From positions 62,001-126,000 of the forward strand of contig VRZD01000010.1 in NCBI GenBank assembly GCA_016743235.1: 64,000 bases of DNA. The letters run 5' to 3'. The notes under the pieces were generated by a model that saw only the letters and a program-made list of their open reading frames with translations, was not told the DNA's origin and did no database searches. Origin of the DNA: Pantanalinema sp. GBBB05 (GTDB lineage: Bacteria > Cyanobacteriota > Cyanobacteriia > Leptolyngbyales > Leptolyngbyaceae). How positions within the stretch are numbered: position 1 is the first letter of the stretch; the number at the start of each line of letters is the position of its first letter. Position numbers and translations under genes: made by a program. This document shows, piece after piece, positions 1 to 8,365 of the stretch.

Positions 1-825
1 AATATCATGCAGGCAGGCTATCCCCTGGTGGTGTATAACCGCAGTCGCCCGGCAATGGAGATCTTAGGAGCCGCTGGAGCCACGTTGGCAGAGTCTCCCA
101 AAGCGATCGCTGAACAGAGTGATGTGATGATCACCTGTGTCTCTGATTCACCCGATGTGGAAGCCGTAGTGCTGGGAAGCAATGGGTTGATCAAAGGAGT
201 CCAATCGGGCATGTTGTATATCGACATGTCCACGATCGCGCCTGCTACCTCTCGTCAGATCTACACTGCCTTACAAGCCAAAGGAGTCGATGCCCTGGAT
301 GCTCCCGTTTCTGGGGGCGATATCGGCGCGCAACAGGGAACCTTATCAATTATGGTTGGCGGCGAGGCAGCAGCCTTCCAACGGGCACTGCCGATTCTGC
401 AAACGATGGGCAAAAATATTGTGCATGTGGGCGATGCCGGAGCCGGACAGGTGACAAAAGCCTGTAACCAAATTGTGGTGGCGTTGACCGTCCAAGCGGT
501 GGCGGAAGCCCTGACCCTGGCAAAGAAATCGGGGGTTGATCCAGCCAAGGTGCGAGAGGCGTTGCTGGGCGGGTTTGCCCAGAGTCGGGTGCTGGATGTG
601 CATGGACAACGGATGTTGGATGGAAATTTCCAGCCCGGATTTAAGCTGAATCTATTTCGCAAAGATATCAACATCGTGCTGCAAACCCTGCGAGAACTGC
701 AACTACCGTTATTTGGCACCAGCCAAGTTCCAGCGTTAATGGATGCATTGTTAGCCCAGGGTAAAGGTGACTTAGACTATATTTCGCTAGTCACCCTGTA
801 CGAATCCTTGACAGGCTTGGAGTAA
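1..825 (+). CDS. 3-hydroxyisobutyrate dehydrogenase family oxidoreductase (5' partial)
   Basis: An NAD(P)-dependent beta-hydroxyacid dehydrogenase, closest in motifs to tartronate semialdehyde (2-hydroxy-3-oxopropionate) reductase and 3-hydroxyisobutyrate dehydrogenase. The frame is open to the left edge of the window (Asn-Ile precede the first Met at base 7), so the start and the N-terminal GxGxxG nucleotide-binding loop lie outside. Visible are the substrate motif DAPVSGG (about residue 98 from the first Met), the catalytic lysine motif GAGQVTKACNQ (about 145-155), and the C-terminal helix with FRKDINIVL. About 272 of the usual 290 residues are present. The TTG of the next gene follows 5 bp after the stop. 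Substrate cannot be fixed from sequence alone. Confidence 0.88.
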   Translation, partial: NIMQAGYPLVVYNRSRPAMEILGAAGATLAESPKAIAEQSDVMITCVSDSPDVEAVVLGSNGLIKGVQSGMLYIDMSTIAPATSRQIYTALQAKGVDALDAPVSGGDIGAQQGTLSIMVGGEAAAFQRALPILQTMGKNIVHVGDAGAGQVTKACNQIVVALTVQAVAEALTLAKKSGVDPAKVREALLGGFAQSRVLDVHGQRMLDGNFQPGFKLNLFRKDINIVLQTLRELQLPLFGTSQVPALMDALLAQGKGDLDYISLVTLYESLTGLE

Positions 826-830
826 ATCAC

Positions 831-2261
831 TTGATCCTTAAATCTTTGCGGCTTGGTACATTAGGCTGGACGATCGCGGTTTACACCCTGATCCTATTTG
901 TCTGTAGCAGCCTCAAACACGCCCTGTTTCAATCGAATGCCTTAGATCTGGGCTGGTTTGATCAAGCGGTGTATTTGATCAGCCAGGGACAAGTCCCGAT
1001 CGTCTCCTTCGGTGGCTTTCATGTCTTGGGTGACCATGCCGCCTGGATACTTTATCCGCTGGCACTCCTGTATAAAATTTATCCGGCAGTGCATTGGCTC
1101 CTGGCTGTTCAAGCGATCGCCCTATCCCTCGCCGCAATTCCCCTCTGGCATCTGGCACGACAAGCCGGACTAAAGCCGACTATTGCTACCGCGATCGCGA
1201 CCGCCTATCTGCTATATCCCCTCGTCTTCAATATCAATTCGTTTGATTTCCACCCCGAAGTGTTGGCAGTCCCCGCGTTATTCAGTGCAGTTTTAGCCGC
1301 TCGATCGGGAAAAATTGGCTGGTTTTGTGCCGCGATCGTGGTAGTTCTAGGCTGCAAAGCGGTGTTGTCCCTAACGATCGCAGGATTAGGAGTCTGGTTA
1401 CTCCTGTTTGAAGTCAGATCAGCCGCAGATCCCATTCGCTCACGGATGCAGATCATGGGTGCGATCGCCCTAGTAGCTGGTATCGGTTGGTTTCTGCTGG
1501 CAACCCAGGTGGTGATTCCCTACTTCCGAGCTGATAAGGGATCACAGGTTTCCGCGATCGCGCATTATCAATACCTGGGCAGTTCAGTGACAGAAATTGC
1601 CAAAAATCTAGTGCTGCAACCGGGCTTAGTGCTGAGTCACCTGTTCACCCTGGCGAATTTAGAATACCTGGCATTACTGTTTATCCCGGTGATATGGGGA
1701 TTATCGTTCCGATATCTCACGCCCCTGATTGCCGCTATTCCCGCTCTGGCATTGAATCTTCTTAGTACAATGTTCGCGGCTAAAAACCTGACCACACAAT
1801 ATTCCTTACCGATCCTGCCGTTTCTGTTTATAGCGATCGTGGCGGCGCTAGCCCATCAGCAAGGCTGGGTCCAACAACGGCGGGGCATTATCCTCTGTGC
1901 TCTAGTGGGGTTTCTGGCTCTGGCAAAATATAGCTACTTTGGCACCCTTTACTTGAGAGGCTTGGATACCTGGCAAGCGACTCGCACCGCGTTGAGCCAA
2001 ATTCCCACCCAGGGCAGTGTGCTCACCGTCTCCCAAATTGCTCCGCATCTAACCCATCGCCCGATCGTCAAACTAGCCGTTACCGGGTCACAATCCCGTG
2101 ATTTAGCCGAATTCAATTATGTCTTACTGAATGCTCGACATCCGGGCTGGGCGAGCGATCGTGCCACAATTACACAAATTGTCGATCGGTTAACCCAAGA
2201 TTCTACCTTCCAGGCGACCTATCAGCAGGATGAAGTCTATTTGTTTACCCGCAAATCTTGA
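831..2261 (+). CDS. DUF2079 family polytopic membrane protein
   Basis: A 476-residue integral membrane protein of the DUF2079 family, whose function is unknown. The family signature is visible near the N-terminus: a first membrane helix, then LDLGWFDQAVY (about 39-49), followed by roughly ten further hydrophobic segments and a soluble C-terminal tail of about 100 residues. The chosen start is a TTG five bases after the preceding stop, which suggests translational coupling with the dehydrogenase upstream; no good ATG exists nearby. DUF2079 proteins resemble GT-C type membrane glycosyltransferases in topology, so a role in transferring sugars from lipid carriers is possible but is inference. 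It converges on the Uma2 gene with only 8 bp between stops. Confidence 0.8.
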   Translation: MILKSLRLGTLGWTIAVYTLILFVCSSLKHALFQSNALDLGWFDQAVYLISQGQVPIVSFGGFHVLGDHAAWILYPLALLYKIYPAVHWLLAVQAIALSLAAIPLWHLARQAGLKPTIATAIATAYLLYPLVFNINSFDFHPEVLAVPALFSAVLAARSGKIGWFCAAIVVVLGCKAVLSLTIAGLGVWLLLFEVRSAADPIRSRMQIMGAIALVAGIGWFLLATQVVIPYFRADKGSQVSAIAHYQYLGSSVTEIAKNLVLQPGLVLSHLFTLANLEYLALLFIPVIWGLSFRYLTPLIAAIPALALNLLSTMFAAKNLTTQYSLPILPFLFIAIVAALAHQQGWVQQRRGIILCALVGFLALAKYSYFGTLYLRGLDTWQATRTALSQIPTQGSVLTVSQIAPHLTHRPIVKLAVTGSQSRDLAEFNYVLLNARHPGWASDRATITQIVDRLTQDSTFQATYQQDEVYLFTRKS

Positions 2262-2269
2262 TTGAGGAT

Positions 2270-2848
2270 TTAATCCATCAGAATCCCAGTCAAATCCAGC
2301 ACAAATCCTGGCAGCAGCGGATCACCGGATAGCGACGTTGGTTGCTGCAACACGGCAACCGCCTGGTCTGGACAATACACTTCTACGACCTGAGTTTCGG
2401 GATCAAGTAACCACCCCAGTTGCAAACCATTGGCTAAATATTCCCGCATCTTGGCTTGCAGATGATCGAATTCATCACTGGTCGATCGCAACTCCACCAA
2501 AAAATCAGGACAAAGCGGCACAATCCGTTTTCGTTCGGCAGGTGTCAATGCCTCCCAACGGTTTTGTTTGATCCAAGCTGCATCCGGCGATCGAATCGCT
2601 CCATTCGGCAGTTTAAATCCTGTAGAGGAATCAAATGCTACGCCTAACTTAGCTTGATCACTCCAATTCTCTAAACGAGCGCTCAACTTAATATTCCGTC
2701 TCCCAGTTTCGCCTCCAGTTAAAGCCACGATGACCAGTTCTCCTTTCGCCGTCCGTTCAAATTTCAAATCACGATTGGCATGACAAATTTGTTCAAACTG
2801 CTCATCGGTGAGTTCCAGGGTTGGGCGCAGGTCAAGGGTAAACACCAT
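2270..2848 (-). CDS. Uma2 family (DUF820) endonuclease-like protein
   Basis: A 192-residue protein of the Uma2/DUF820 family, which has a PD-(D/E)XK nuclease fold and is strongly expanded in cyanobacteria. Diagnostic pieces are visible in order: LTDEQFEQICHANRD near the N-terminus, the RSPDAAWIKQNRW motif (about 86-98), and CPDFLVELRSTSDEFDHLQAKM (PDF...VEL...S, about 112-134), which carry the acidic and lysine/glutamine active-site positions, then the LGWLLDP strand. The function of the family in cells is not established; defence and mobile-element roles have both been suggested. It sits beside a broken UPF0175 gene and a VapBC-like pair, all on the same strand, which looks like a small accessory patch. 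Confidence 0.85.
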   Translation of the reverse strand: MVFTLDLRPTLELTDEQFEQICHANRDLKFERTAKGELVIVALTGGETGRRNIKLSARLENWSDQAKLGVAFDSSTGFKLPNGAIRSPDAAWIKQNRWEALTPAERKRIVPLCPDFLVELRSTSDEFDHLQAKMREYLANGLQLGWLLDPETQVVEVYCPDQAVAVLQQPTSLSGDPLLPGFVLDLTGILMD

Positions 2849-2884
2849 ACAAATGTCCTGGGATGAAGACTATCCTCACTATAG

Positions 2885-3082
2885 CGGTTGCGATCGCCTC
2901 CCAGCCCAACACTTTTCAATATGCTCCACTGCCTAGCGGGAGGATAGCCCTAGAATACGACCCACGTCAGCATGAGTAATTTTTTCAGTTTGGTAGGCTT
3001 ATATCACCAGAGCTTCGAGGATCTGATGGGCAAGGCGATCGCGATTAAAGTGCTGAATTGGAAGATCGATAGTGATTTGCAT
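2885..3082 (-). pseudogene. Decayed UPF0175 family gene (two in-frame stops)
   Basis: Reading leftward from ATG at 3082 gives MQITIDLP, then ILEALVI-stop-AYQTEKITHADVGRILGLSSR-stop-AVEHI. This matches the UPF0175 pattern (short beta strand ITLDLP, then ALEAYRxxKIT-A-VGRLLGLSSRWEVE) except that the expected Glu is TAA (2999-3001) and the expected Trp is TAG (2933-2935). Both are single-base changes from GAA and TGG. After about 60 residues similarity fades. UPF0175 proteins are usually antitoxin-like partners of DUF3368 PIN-type toxins; no DUF3368 gene is seen downstream, where Uma2 now lies. An ORF on the opposite strand over this interval (2972-3160) is a shadow. Confidence 0.72.
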
Positions 3083-3208
3083 AATCCAGACTCCGTATGG
3101 AATGTTTTGATCAGATTAGAGATAATTTCAGTATCCCTAATAGGCAGCCAATCTCACTAGCAACCTGACTTTGTTCCAGTGCAGTGGAATTGTTATACAG
3201 CGGCTTAC

Positions 3209-3598
3209 TTACCAAACCACTGTTTGCAAATCTTCTACCTCTTGAAAATGGGCATCGCGTGTCACCAGAATCAGATCATGTTGTAATGCAAGGGCTGCAA
3301 TCCAGACATCATTTTCAGGCAACGGACGACCTTTGAGCCTCAACTTATTTTTAACTTCGCCATGTTGCCGAGCTGTTTCAGCGTCACACACTAGTATCGT
3401 GCTGCCAGCGACTAATTCATCAATTTTTACTAGATTTGCCCCAACACGCCCTGATTTTCTGGCTCCGTAACACAACTCACCAATGACAACGCTTGGAATG
3501 AAAACTTCGCTGGCTTGAGCAAGATTGTCTTTAACGATCGCCTCATCTGCAAAAAGTGCAATCACAATATTGGTATCGAGCAAAAACCTACCACTCAT
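3209..3598 (-). CDS. PIN-domain toxin, VapC-like
   Basis: A PIN-domain ribonuclease of about 129 residues, presumed toxin of a type II toxin-antitoxin pair. The first acidic residue is in LLDTNIVIALF near the N-terminus, a second in VIGELCYGA (Glu), and the last pair in PENDVWIAALALQHDLILVTRDAHF, the normal order for the Mg-binding site of VapC. The ATG at 3598 lies inside the end of the upstream antitoxin frame (11-base overlap), which supports this start over an in-frame ATG at 3604. Co-transcription with the antitoxin is therefore almost certain. VapC-type PIN proteins cleave tRNA or rRNA; the target here is unknown. Confidence 0.85.
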   Translation of the reverse strand: MSGRFLLDTNIVIALFADEAIVKDNLAQASEVFIPSVVIGELCYGARKSGRVGANLVKIDELVAGSTILVCDAETARQHGEVKNKLRLKGRPLPENDVWIAALALQHDLILVTRDAHFQEVEDLQTVVW

Positions 3599-3815
3599 CA
3601 ACATCGACCCGTTCACAATCTTGCTCGATCGCTTCACGCATCAACTGAAGGTCATCAGAAGGAATTGAACCAGCAAACCGCAACAATTGCTGCCCTGGTG
3701 TACCTCGAACTTCCGCTTTTACTAATGATTGAACAAATTCAAGCACCTGCCATTGCAAATGCTGAGGCATCACCTTCAATTGTTCAACAACCTCTTCGAT
3801 GATAGAAGTATTCAT
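3588..3815 (-). CDS. DUF2281-like antitoxin of the VapBC-like pair
   Basis: A 75-residue protein whose N-terminal half (IEEVVEQLKVMPQHLQWQVLEFVQSL) is the helical pattern of DUF2281 small proteins that commonly precede PIN-domain toxins in cyanobacteria. It ends in an acidic tail with DDLQLMREAIEQDCERVDVDEW, likely the toxin-binding part. Its stop codon overlaps the first codons of the PIN gene, the normal arrangement for antitoxin-toxin pairs, in which the antitoxin is translated first. There is no obvious DNA-binding domain, so autoregulation cannot be inferred from the sequence. Confidence 0.78.
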   Translation of the reverse strand: MNTSIIEEVVEQLKVMPQHLQWQVLEFVQSLVKAEVRGTPGQQLLRFAGSIPSDDLQLMREAIEQDCERVDVDEW

Positions 3816-3904
3816 ATTGCCCTCCTTGCTACCATCCTACACTGCTCACCCAGAGAGCGGTAGAAGAGTAGTCCGGACCGGATTGTTAGGCGCAAGTGAG
3901 TAAG

Positions 3905-4303
3905 TCATGGAGCCACGCCATCGTATTTTTTTATAAAAGTTCGAAGGTCTTGAAGCGAGTACATTTGCTTTTCGGTCAATTGGACCTCGCAGCAAAAATA
4001 GCCTTCCATAAAAATTTCACTCCCATCGCTCAATTGAAATAACGTTCCGCTGGAGCCATCCGTTATGTGATGGGAGCGAAACCAGTATTTCGCGTAGCTA
4101 CCATCCTTTAAGCGAATAATGCCTACTTCGGTGTGATCTTCAAGAAAGGTTCGCTGAATATAACTATTAAATCCCTGTTCTAAGACCAAGGTTCTTGGAT
4201 CTTTGCTTTTGCTGATTTCTCTAAGTTGCCTCTCAATGTCTTGTGCAGACGTAGAGCACGATGACAGAACAACACAGAGAGCAATTATCAATGGCTTAAT
4301 CAT
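3905..4303 (-). CDS. Small putative lipoprotein, unknown function
   Basis: A 132-residue protein that I do not recognise. It opens with a short hydrophobic stretch (MIKPLIIALCVVLSSC) ending in a lipobox-like LSSC, so Cys16 is probably lipidated and the protein anchored to a membrane. The mature part is mixed charged and aromatic, with GIIRLKDGSYAKYWF and LSDGSEIFMEGYFCC, suggesting a small beta-rich domain; a Cys-Cys pair occurs at about 103-104. It is a single gene with no partner; both flanks are short non-coding stretches. Base composition is slightly more AT-rich than the neighbours. Confidence 0.5.
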   Translation of the reverse strand: MIKPLIIALCVVLSSCSTSAQDIERQLREISKSKDPRTLVLEQGFNSYIQRTFLEDHTEVGIIRLKDGSYAKYWFRSHHITDGSSGTLFQLSDGSEIFMEGYFCCEVQLTEKQMYSLQDLRTFIKKYDGVAP

Positions 4304-4552
4304 TGCGCCTAACTATGTATTCACCGTCAGATCTGCTGGATAACAGGCTTAATTCCGATATTATCCATCAAAATGTAATACGGTAACCACCTGCTAGCTA
4401 TGGTATTTGCGGTGGGATGAGGTGTGATCGCTGTTCCCCAGATATTGAGCGATCGCTCTCCAGAGAAGTTAAAAAATGTATCTAAAGTTACAAATCCTAT
4501 TTCCTTTCCGCAGGGTTATCTACAATTGGTATCAAGAGCTACGGTTTTGCTC

Positions 4553-4852
4553 ATGCCGATTGATACCGAACTAGATTGGGAAGAAGCCTACACTTATCGA
4601 CCCGGAACGATCGTCGAACTCAACTCGCAACCGGGAATTTGTGACACGATCTCCGACTATGACCCAATGATGGTGCCGCCGATCTGGTTAACCCATGATC
4701 CGCGTCCCCGCTATCCCTTTGAACTCAAGGTAATCACACCGCCTGAATCCGTGATGGAGCCAGATCAGGGCGATCGCGAGTTAACTCTTGCCGCCACCCA
4801 TCAAAAACAACAGTGCCATTCGTACCGCTACCCCGCTTGTCACCTGTTGTGA
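4553..4852 (+). CDS. Hypothetical protein (start uncertain)
   Basis: An open frame runs 4424-4852. The part from the ATG at 4553 ([19 protein letters not shown]) is the most protein-like: acidic and tyrosine-rich, then [36 protein letters not shown]. The first 43 residues of the longer frame look non-coding, so the shorter start is preferred, although no clear ribosome-binding site is visible. The last 24 codons overlap the 3' end of pyrB on the opposite strand, so the true C-terminus may have been lost or extended by a late mutation. No function can be assigned. Confidence 0.42.
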   Translation: MPIDTELDWEEAYTYRPGTIVELNSQPGICDTISDYDPMMVPPIWLTHDPRPRYPFELKVITPPESVMEPDQGDRELTLAATHQKQQCHSYRYPACHLL

Positions 4853-5803
4853 AATTAAGCTGAACTGCGGATCGTCCATTAAATCTGAACTAATTTCGAC
4901 ACCGCGATTGACGGGACCGGGATGTAAGACTTTCACATCCGGTTTGCACAACTTCAGGCGATCGCGAGTAATCCCAAACTGTTGATGATATTCCCGTAGA
5001 CTCGGTAACAAGTGGCTCGTCATCCGTTCTCGCTGCAACCGCAACGTCATGACAAAATCCGCATCCTGCAACGCCGGCTCCAATTGCCAATGCAAAAACA
5101 ACTTACGAGTTAATTCCCGCTTCTCCCCACCTGCCCCAGATCCTTCACCCGCCCGTATATACGCCTCAAACAACTTCGGCAACAACGTCGGTGGTGCGGC
5201 TAAATGCACTTCAGCACCACTGGCGGTCAAACTCCAGATATTGGAACGCGCCACCCGGGAATGCAGAATATCCCCAACGATCGCGATCTTTTTCCCTTCC
5301 AGCAGTGACAGCCGGGGTTGTTTAGGATCAAGCAGCGTACAGATCGTAAACAAATCCAGCAACGCTTGAGACGGGTGTTCGTGTTGCCCATCTCCCGCAT
5401 TTAGAACGCCAACCTTCACCCCCAACCGATCCATTTCTTCCGCGATCGCCTGGGGCACACCTGCCTCCCGATGCCGGATCACCATCATGTCCGTCCCCAT
5501 TGCCAGGTAGGTCTTCGCGGTGTCTAGAATCGTTTCTCCCTTGGTGAGGGAAGAGGTGCCTGGAGCAAAGTTGAGAATATCCGCCGACAAGCGTTTTGCC
5601 GCCAGTTCAAAGCTACTGCGGGTACGGGTGGATGATTCAAAAAATAAATTAGTCACCACCTGACCCTGTAACGTAGGGACTTTCTTTGTCCGCCGAGACA
5701 ATACTTCCCGAAAACTATTAGCAGTTTGCAGAATCGCGTCGTACTCGGCAGGAATGAAATCAGCCAGAGACAGAATATGGCGGCGGGTCCAGGTAAAGGT
5801 CAT
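4781..5803 (-). CDS. pyrB: Aspartate carbamoyltransferase catalytic chain
   Basis: Catalyses carbamoyl phosphate plus aspartate to carbamoyl aspartate, the committed step of pyrimidine synthesis. The 340-residue protein has the carbamoyl-phosphate loop [11 protein letters not shown] (about 55-65), the second-domain entry HPSQALLD (about 143-150), the [14 protein letters not shown] strand-loop, and HPGPVNRG near the C-terminus. Residues 218-228 ([13 protein letters not shown]) form a Gly-rich surface insert just before the helix that starts LTRKLF. No regulatory pyrI is seen nearby, in keeping with cyanobacteria. It is followed on the same strand upstream by mgtE (12 bp between mgtE stop and pyrB ATG), so the two may be co-transcribed with mgtE first. 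Confidence 0.96.
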   Translation of the reverse strand: MTFTWTRRHILSLADFIPAEYDAILQTANSFREVLSRRTKKVPTLQGQVVTNLFFESSTRTRSSFELAAKRLSADILNFAPGTSSLTKGETILDTAKTYLAMGTDMMVIRHREAGVPQAIAEEMDRLGVKVGVLNAGDGQHEHPSQALLDLFTICTLLDPKQPRLSLLEGKKIAIVGDILHSRVARSNIWSLTASGAEVHLAAPPTLLPKLFEAYIRAGEGSGAGGEKRELTRKLFLHWQLEPALQDADFVMTLRLQRERMTSHLLPSLREYHQQFGITRDRLKLCKPDVKVLHPGPVNRGVEISSDLMDDPQFSLISQQVTSGVAVRMALLFLMGGGKS

Positions 5804-5815
5804 ACAGTAAGTAGA

Positions 5816-7171
5816 TCAGGTCGGTAGGTTCAGCAGATTTAAGCTGAGCGTAATCAGAGATAGGAACAGAATAAAGCCGATCGTATCTAGCATTGTAGTC
5901 ACTAAGGGACCACTGACTAACGCTGGATCGAGTTTCAGCCGCTTCAGCCCCATGGGTAACAGGGTTCCTAAAGTCACAGCCACCAAACTATTGCTTGCCA
6001 TGACAATTCCGGCGACTAGAGACACCCAGCGTTCTTCCGGCTTTGTCCAGATTAACGATAGGAGTACCATTGTCGTGCCTAATGCTAACGCTGTCCCGAC
6101 ACCTGCTAGAAACTCTTTTTTCAGGATCTTCAAGGTGTCCTGAGACGTGACTTCGCCCACGCCTAACGATCGAATAGTCACCGTCAGCGCTTGAATCCCA
6201 ACCGTTCCCCCCGTGTTAGAAAACAGTGGCATGATTACCGCTAAGACGGGCACCATCGCGATCGTTTTCTGGAAGGGTGCGATCGCACTGGAAGCGCCAA
6301 TATATAGCGCCATAATCCCCAGTAACCAGGGCAACCGATTCCGCAGTTTGGTGAGTGGATGCGACAGCGACGATTCATCGCCCCCCGATACCCCGGCAAT
6401 TCTTTGGATATCCTCGGTGGCTTCTTCTTCCAAAATGTCCACGACATCATCAATCGTGACAATCCCCACCAGCCGATCTTCGCGATCGACCACGGGCACA
6501 GCCAACAAGTCATAGCGCTTCATCAATTGCGCCACTTCTTCCTGCGGGGTTTCGGTGTACACCTTGAGGACGCGATCGCTGGCAATATCGCCAATCAACG
6601 CTTCTGGCAATGAAAACAGCAGTTGCCGCAACGACACCACTTGCTTTAGCTTGCGGTTATTGTCTGTCACGTAAGCGTAGTAAATCGTTTCCTTATCTTC
6701 GTCATTTAACCGAATTTTGCTCAGAGCTTGAGCCACCGTTAATCCTTGTTGCAGCCGCACATACTCGGTAGTCATCACCCGACCGGCGGTGCCTTCGACA
6801 TACCCCAGAATGGTAGATGTCGCCTGCCGCTCGACCGGACTTAGCCCTTGAATTAACCGTCGTACGACTCCAGCCGGAAGTTCATCAAATAGTTCGGCGC
6901 GATCGTCCGGTCGCATGGATTCAATAATTTGACAGACCTGATTATCGTGCAGCGCCCCGATCAGTTCTTCCCGCACCTCCGGCGGCAGATATTCAAACAC
7001 ATCCGTCGCATGATCTTTATTCAATACCCGAAACGCGATCGCCCGCCGTTCCGGGGGTAAATCCACAATATAGTCGCCCACGTCTACCGCAGGCAGATGG
7101 TTCAGTTCAAGCTTCAGCCGATTCAAGTCAGCAATAGCCGACAGTGAAGTACGTCCTTCCTGGGTTAGCAT
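5816..7171 (-). CDS. mgtE: Magnesium transporter MgtE
   Basis: A Mg2+ channel/transporter of about 451 residues. The order of domains is typical: a helical MgtE N domain of right-handed repeats (about 20-140, with LPPEVREELI and MRPDDRAELFDELP), two CBS domains (about 145-265, with VPVVDREDRLVGIVTIDDVVD), a connecting plug helix, then five membrane helices (about 300-450). The ATG at 7171 is preferred because GAGGAG lies 6-7 bases upstream; an in-frame earlier start at 7219 has no such site. The CBS and N domains normally sense cytosolic Mg2+ and close the pore. It lies immediately upstream of pyrB on the same strand. Confidence 0.94.
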   Translation of the reverse strand: MLTQEGRTSLSAIADLNRLKLELNHLPAVDVGDYIVDLPPERRAIAFRVLNKDHATDVFEYLPPEVREELIGALHDNQVCQIIESMRPDDRAELFDELPAGVVRRLIQGLSPVERQATSTILGYVEGTAGRVMTTEYVRLQQGLTVAQALSKIRLNDEDKETIYYAYVTDNNRKLKQVVSLRQLLFSLPEALIGDIASDRVLKVYTETPQEEVAQLMKRYDLLAVPVVDREDRLVGIVTIDDVVDILEEEATEDIQRIAGVSGGDESSLSHPLTKLRNRLPWLLGIMALYIGASSAIAPFQKTIAMVPVLAVIMPLFSNTGGTVGIQALTVTIRSLGVGEVTSQDTLKILKKEFLAGVGTALALGTTMVLLSLIWTKPEERWVSLVAGIVMASNSLVAVTLGTLLPMGLKRLKLDPALVSGPLVTTMLDTIGFILFLSLITLSLNLLNLPT

Positions 7172-7616
7172 ATTGTTTCTCCTCAATCTCCCCCGCGCTG
7201 GGAGGTTAAGGCTCACCAAGCTAGGGGAGGATGGTACTGTGGGGTAATGGACTGGTGTCCATGAAATTTGCAGAATTCAACATCGGTATCGGTTGGCAAT
7301 ACCGCTAGGTCTATGCTATCGCTTGCAGGCTGAATTCACAATCGGTCTAAGGTAAAGATCGATACCCAAATAATTTGTTGAGATAGAATTAGCCGCTTGG
7401 ATGAGTGCAGATACGAGTAGTAAATAGCGCTCGATCGCTGTTTCATCCGTAATTTCAGGCGATCGCTTAGCCTTTGTATACCCGATCGGCTGCAAGCGAT
7501 GGCGTAATAGCAAAATCCCTCTTCTCAGCTTGGGAAGAGGGATCTAGAACTATCATTTAGCCATAGCGATCGAGGTCTGAGGGCTTCTATCCGTAGACGT
7601 AACCCGAAAGGAAGGG
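7172..7616. other. Intergenic stretch with no convincing gene
   Basis: About 445 bp between mgtE and the 7617-8318 gene. A 65-codon frame on the minus strand (7316-7513) has a low-complexity, cyanobacterial codon pattern but no ribosome-binding site or recognisable family, so it is not called. The only clear signal is the hairpin terminator at 7515-7543. The stretch next to 7171 must hold the mgtE promoter, but no clear -35/-10 pair is evident. Confidence 0.5.
7511..7543 (-). terminator. Intrinsic terminator of the 7617-8318 gene
   Basis: Arms ATCCCTCTTC (7515-7524) and GAAGAGGGAT (7534-7543) pair perfectly over 10 bp around a 9-base loop. Read on the minus strand the hairpin is followed by TTTTG, so it terminates leftward transcription arriving from the hypothetical gene that ends at 7617. 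Confidence 0.7.
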
Positions 7617-8318
7617 TTAGATTACCCCTCGCAAGCGCACTTGATTCCCGGAAATTTCCGCTTCTCTCAACTGTAATGCCTCTAGTTCTCGGTTGAGTTC
7701 CTGCCACAGGGTTGCCTCGGAAATACCGATTTGTTGGGCAACATCGGTGACGCTCAAGCTCAAGTTGCCCACCTGGACTCGCAAACTATGATCAAATTGC
7801 AGTCGTCCATCGACTACAGCAGGCGTACCTTCAATCCCAACATAGACTTCGCGTTGAGCTAGCGCCGGAAAAGTCTTGATCAGGGTAGCAACGAGATTCT
7901 GTTCTGTAGAATCTAAAGCCTCCGTGGGAATGTTTGCCAGGTTAATCACTGCACCACTCTTAATCTGACCATTGCGAATGGTGGTGTTGACTGAACGAAT
8001 CGCCTCCGTCAGGCGGGTATCGTTGGCTAATCGATCGACTTCTACCGCCGCCAGGGCATTCAGATCCTGTTCGGTTAAGTAAATCTCCTGAGTGCCATCC
8101 GAGTAGGACTGAGCCGCCGCCATCTTATCAGCCACAATTTGCCTTGCCTGTTCGATCGCTCTGGGATTATTGAGTTCAATCCCTTGAGCGGCGATCGCTC
8201 GTTGCTGATACCAGTCCGGTAATGCCGTTGCCTGCTGCCAGAAGTAGTAAGGCACTCCGATCGTACCGATGGCAGTCAGCGCCAGAATCCACCCAATTCT
8301 CTTGATGATCTTTTTCAT
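7617..8318 (-). CDS. Membrane-anchored hypothetical protein
   Basis: A 233-residue protein that I cannot place in a named family. It starts with MKKIIKRIGWILALTAIGTIGVPYYFW, a single N-terminal membrane helix or uncleaved signal anchor, so most of the chain should be periplasmic. The rest is a mix of helices and beta strands with NGQIKSGAVINLANIP and VDGRLQFDHSLRVQVGNLSLS, reminiscent of lipid-binding or AsmA/DUF2993-like beta sheets, but this is only an impression. The start at 8318 is chosen because AGGGG lies 7 bases upstream; longer in-frame starts reach 8342. The gene is directly downstream of the HTH-domain gene on the same strand (47 bp), so an operon is likely. Confidence 0.6.
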   Translation of the reverse strand: MKKIIKRIGWILALTAIGTIGVPYYFWQQATALPDWYQQRAIAAQGIELNNPRAIEQARQIVADKMAAAQSYSDGTQEIYLTEQDLNALAAVEVDRLANDTRLTEAIRSVNTTIRNGQIKSGAVINLANIPTEALDSTEQNLVATLIKTFPALAQREVYVGIEGTPAVVDGRLQFDHSLRVQVGNLSLSVTDVAQQIGISEATLWQELNRELEALQLREAEISGNQVRLRGVI

Positions 8319-8365
8319 ACCCATACCCCTGGAACACAACAAAGCGGATGGGTGGTACTACAAAG

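Noticed and set aside
2972..3160. 62-codon plus-strand frame
   Set aside because: It is antisense to the decayed UPF0175 gene and has no recognisable product or ribosome-binding site.
4424..4552. N-terminal extension of the hypothetical gene at 4553
   Set aside because: The 43 extra codons look non-coding and have no start signals; the shorter ATG start is preferred.
7316..7513. 65-codon minus-strand frame
   Set aside because: No ribosome-binding site and no family likeness; kept only as a mention in the intergenic entry.
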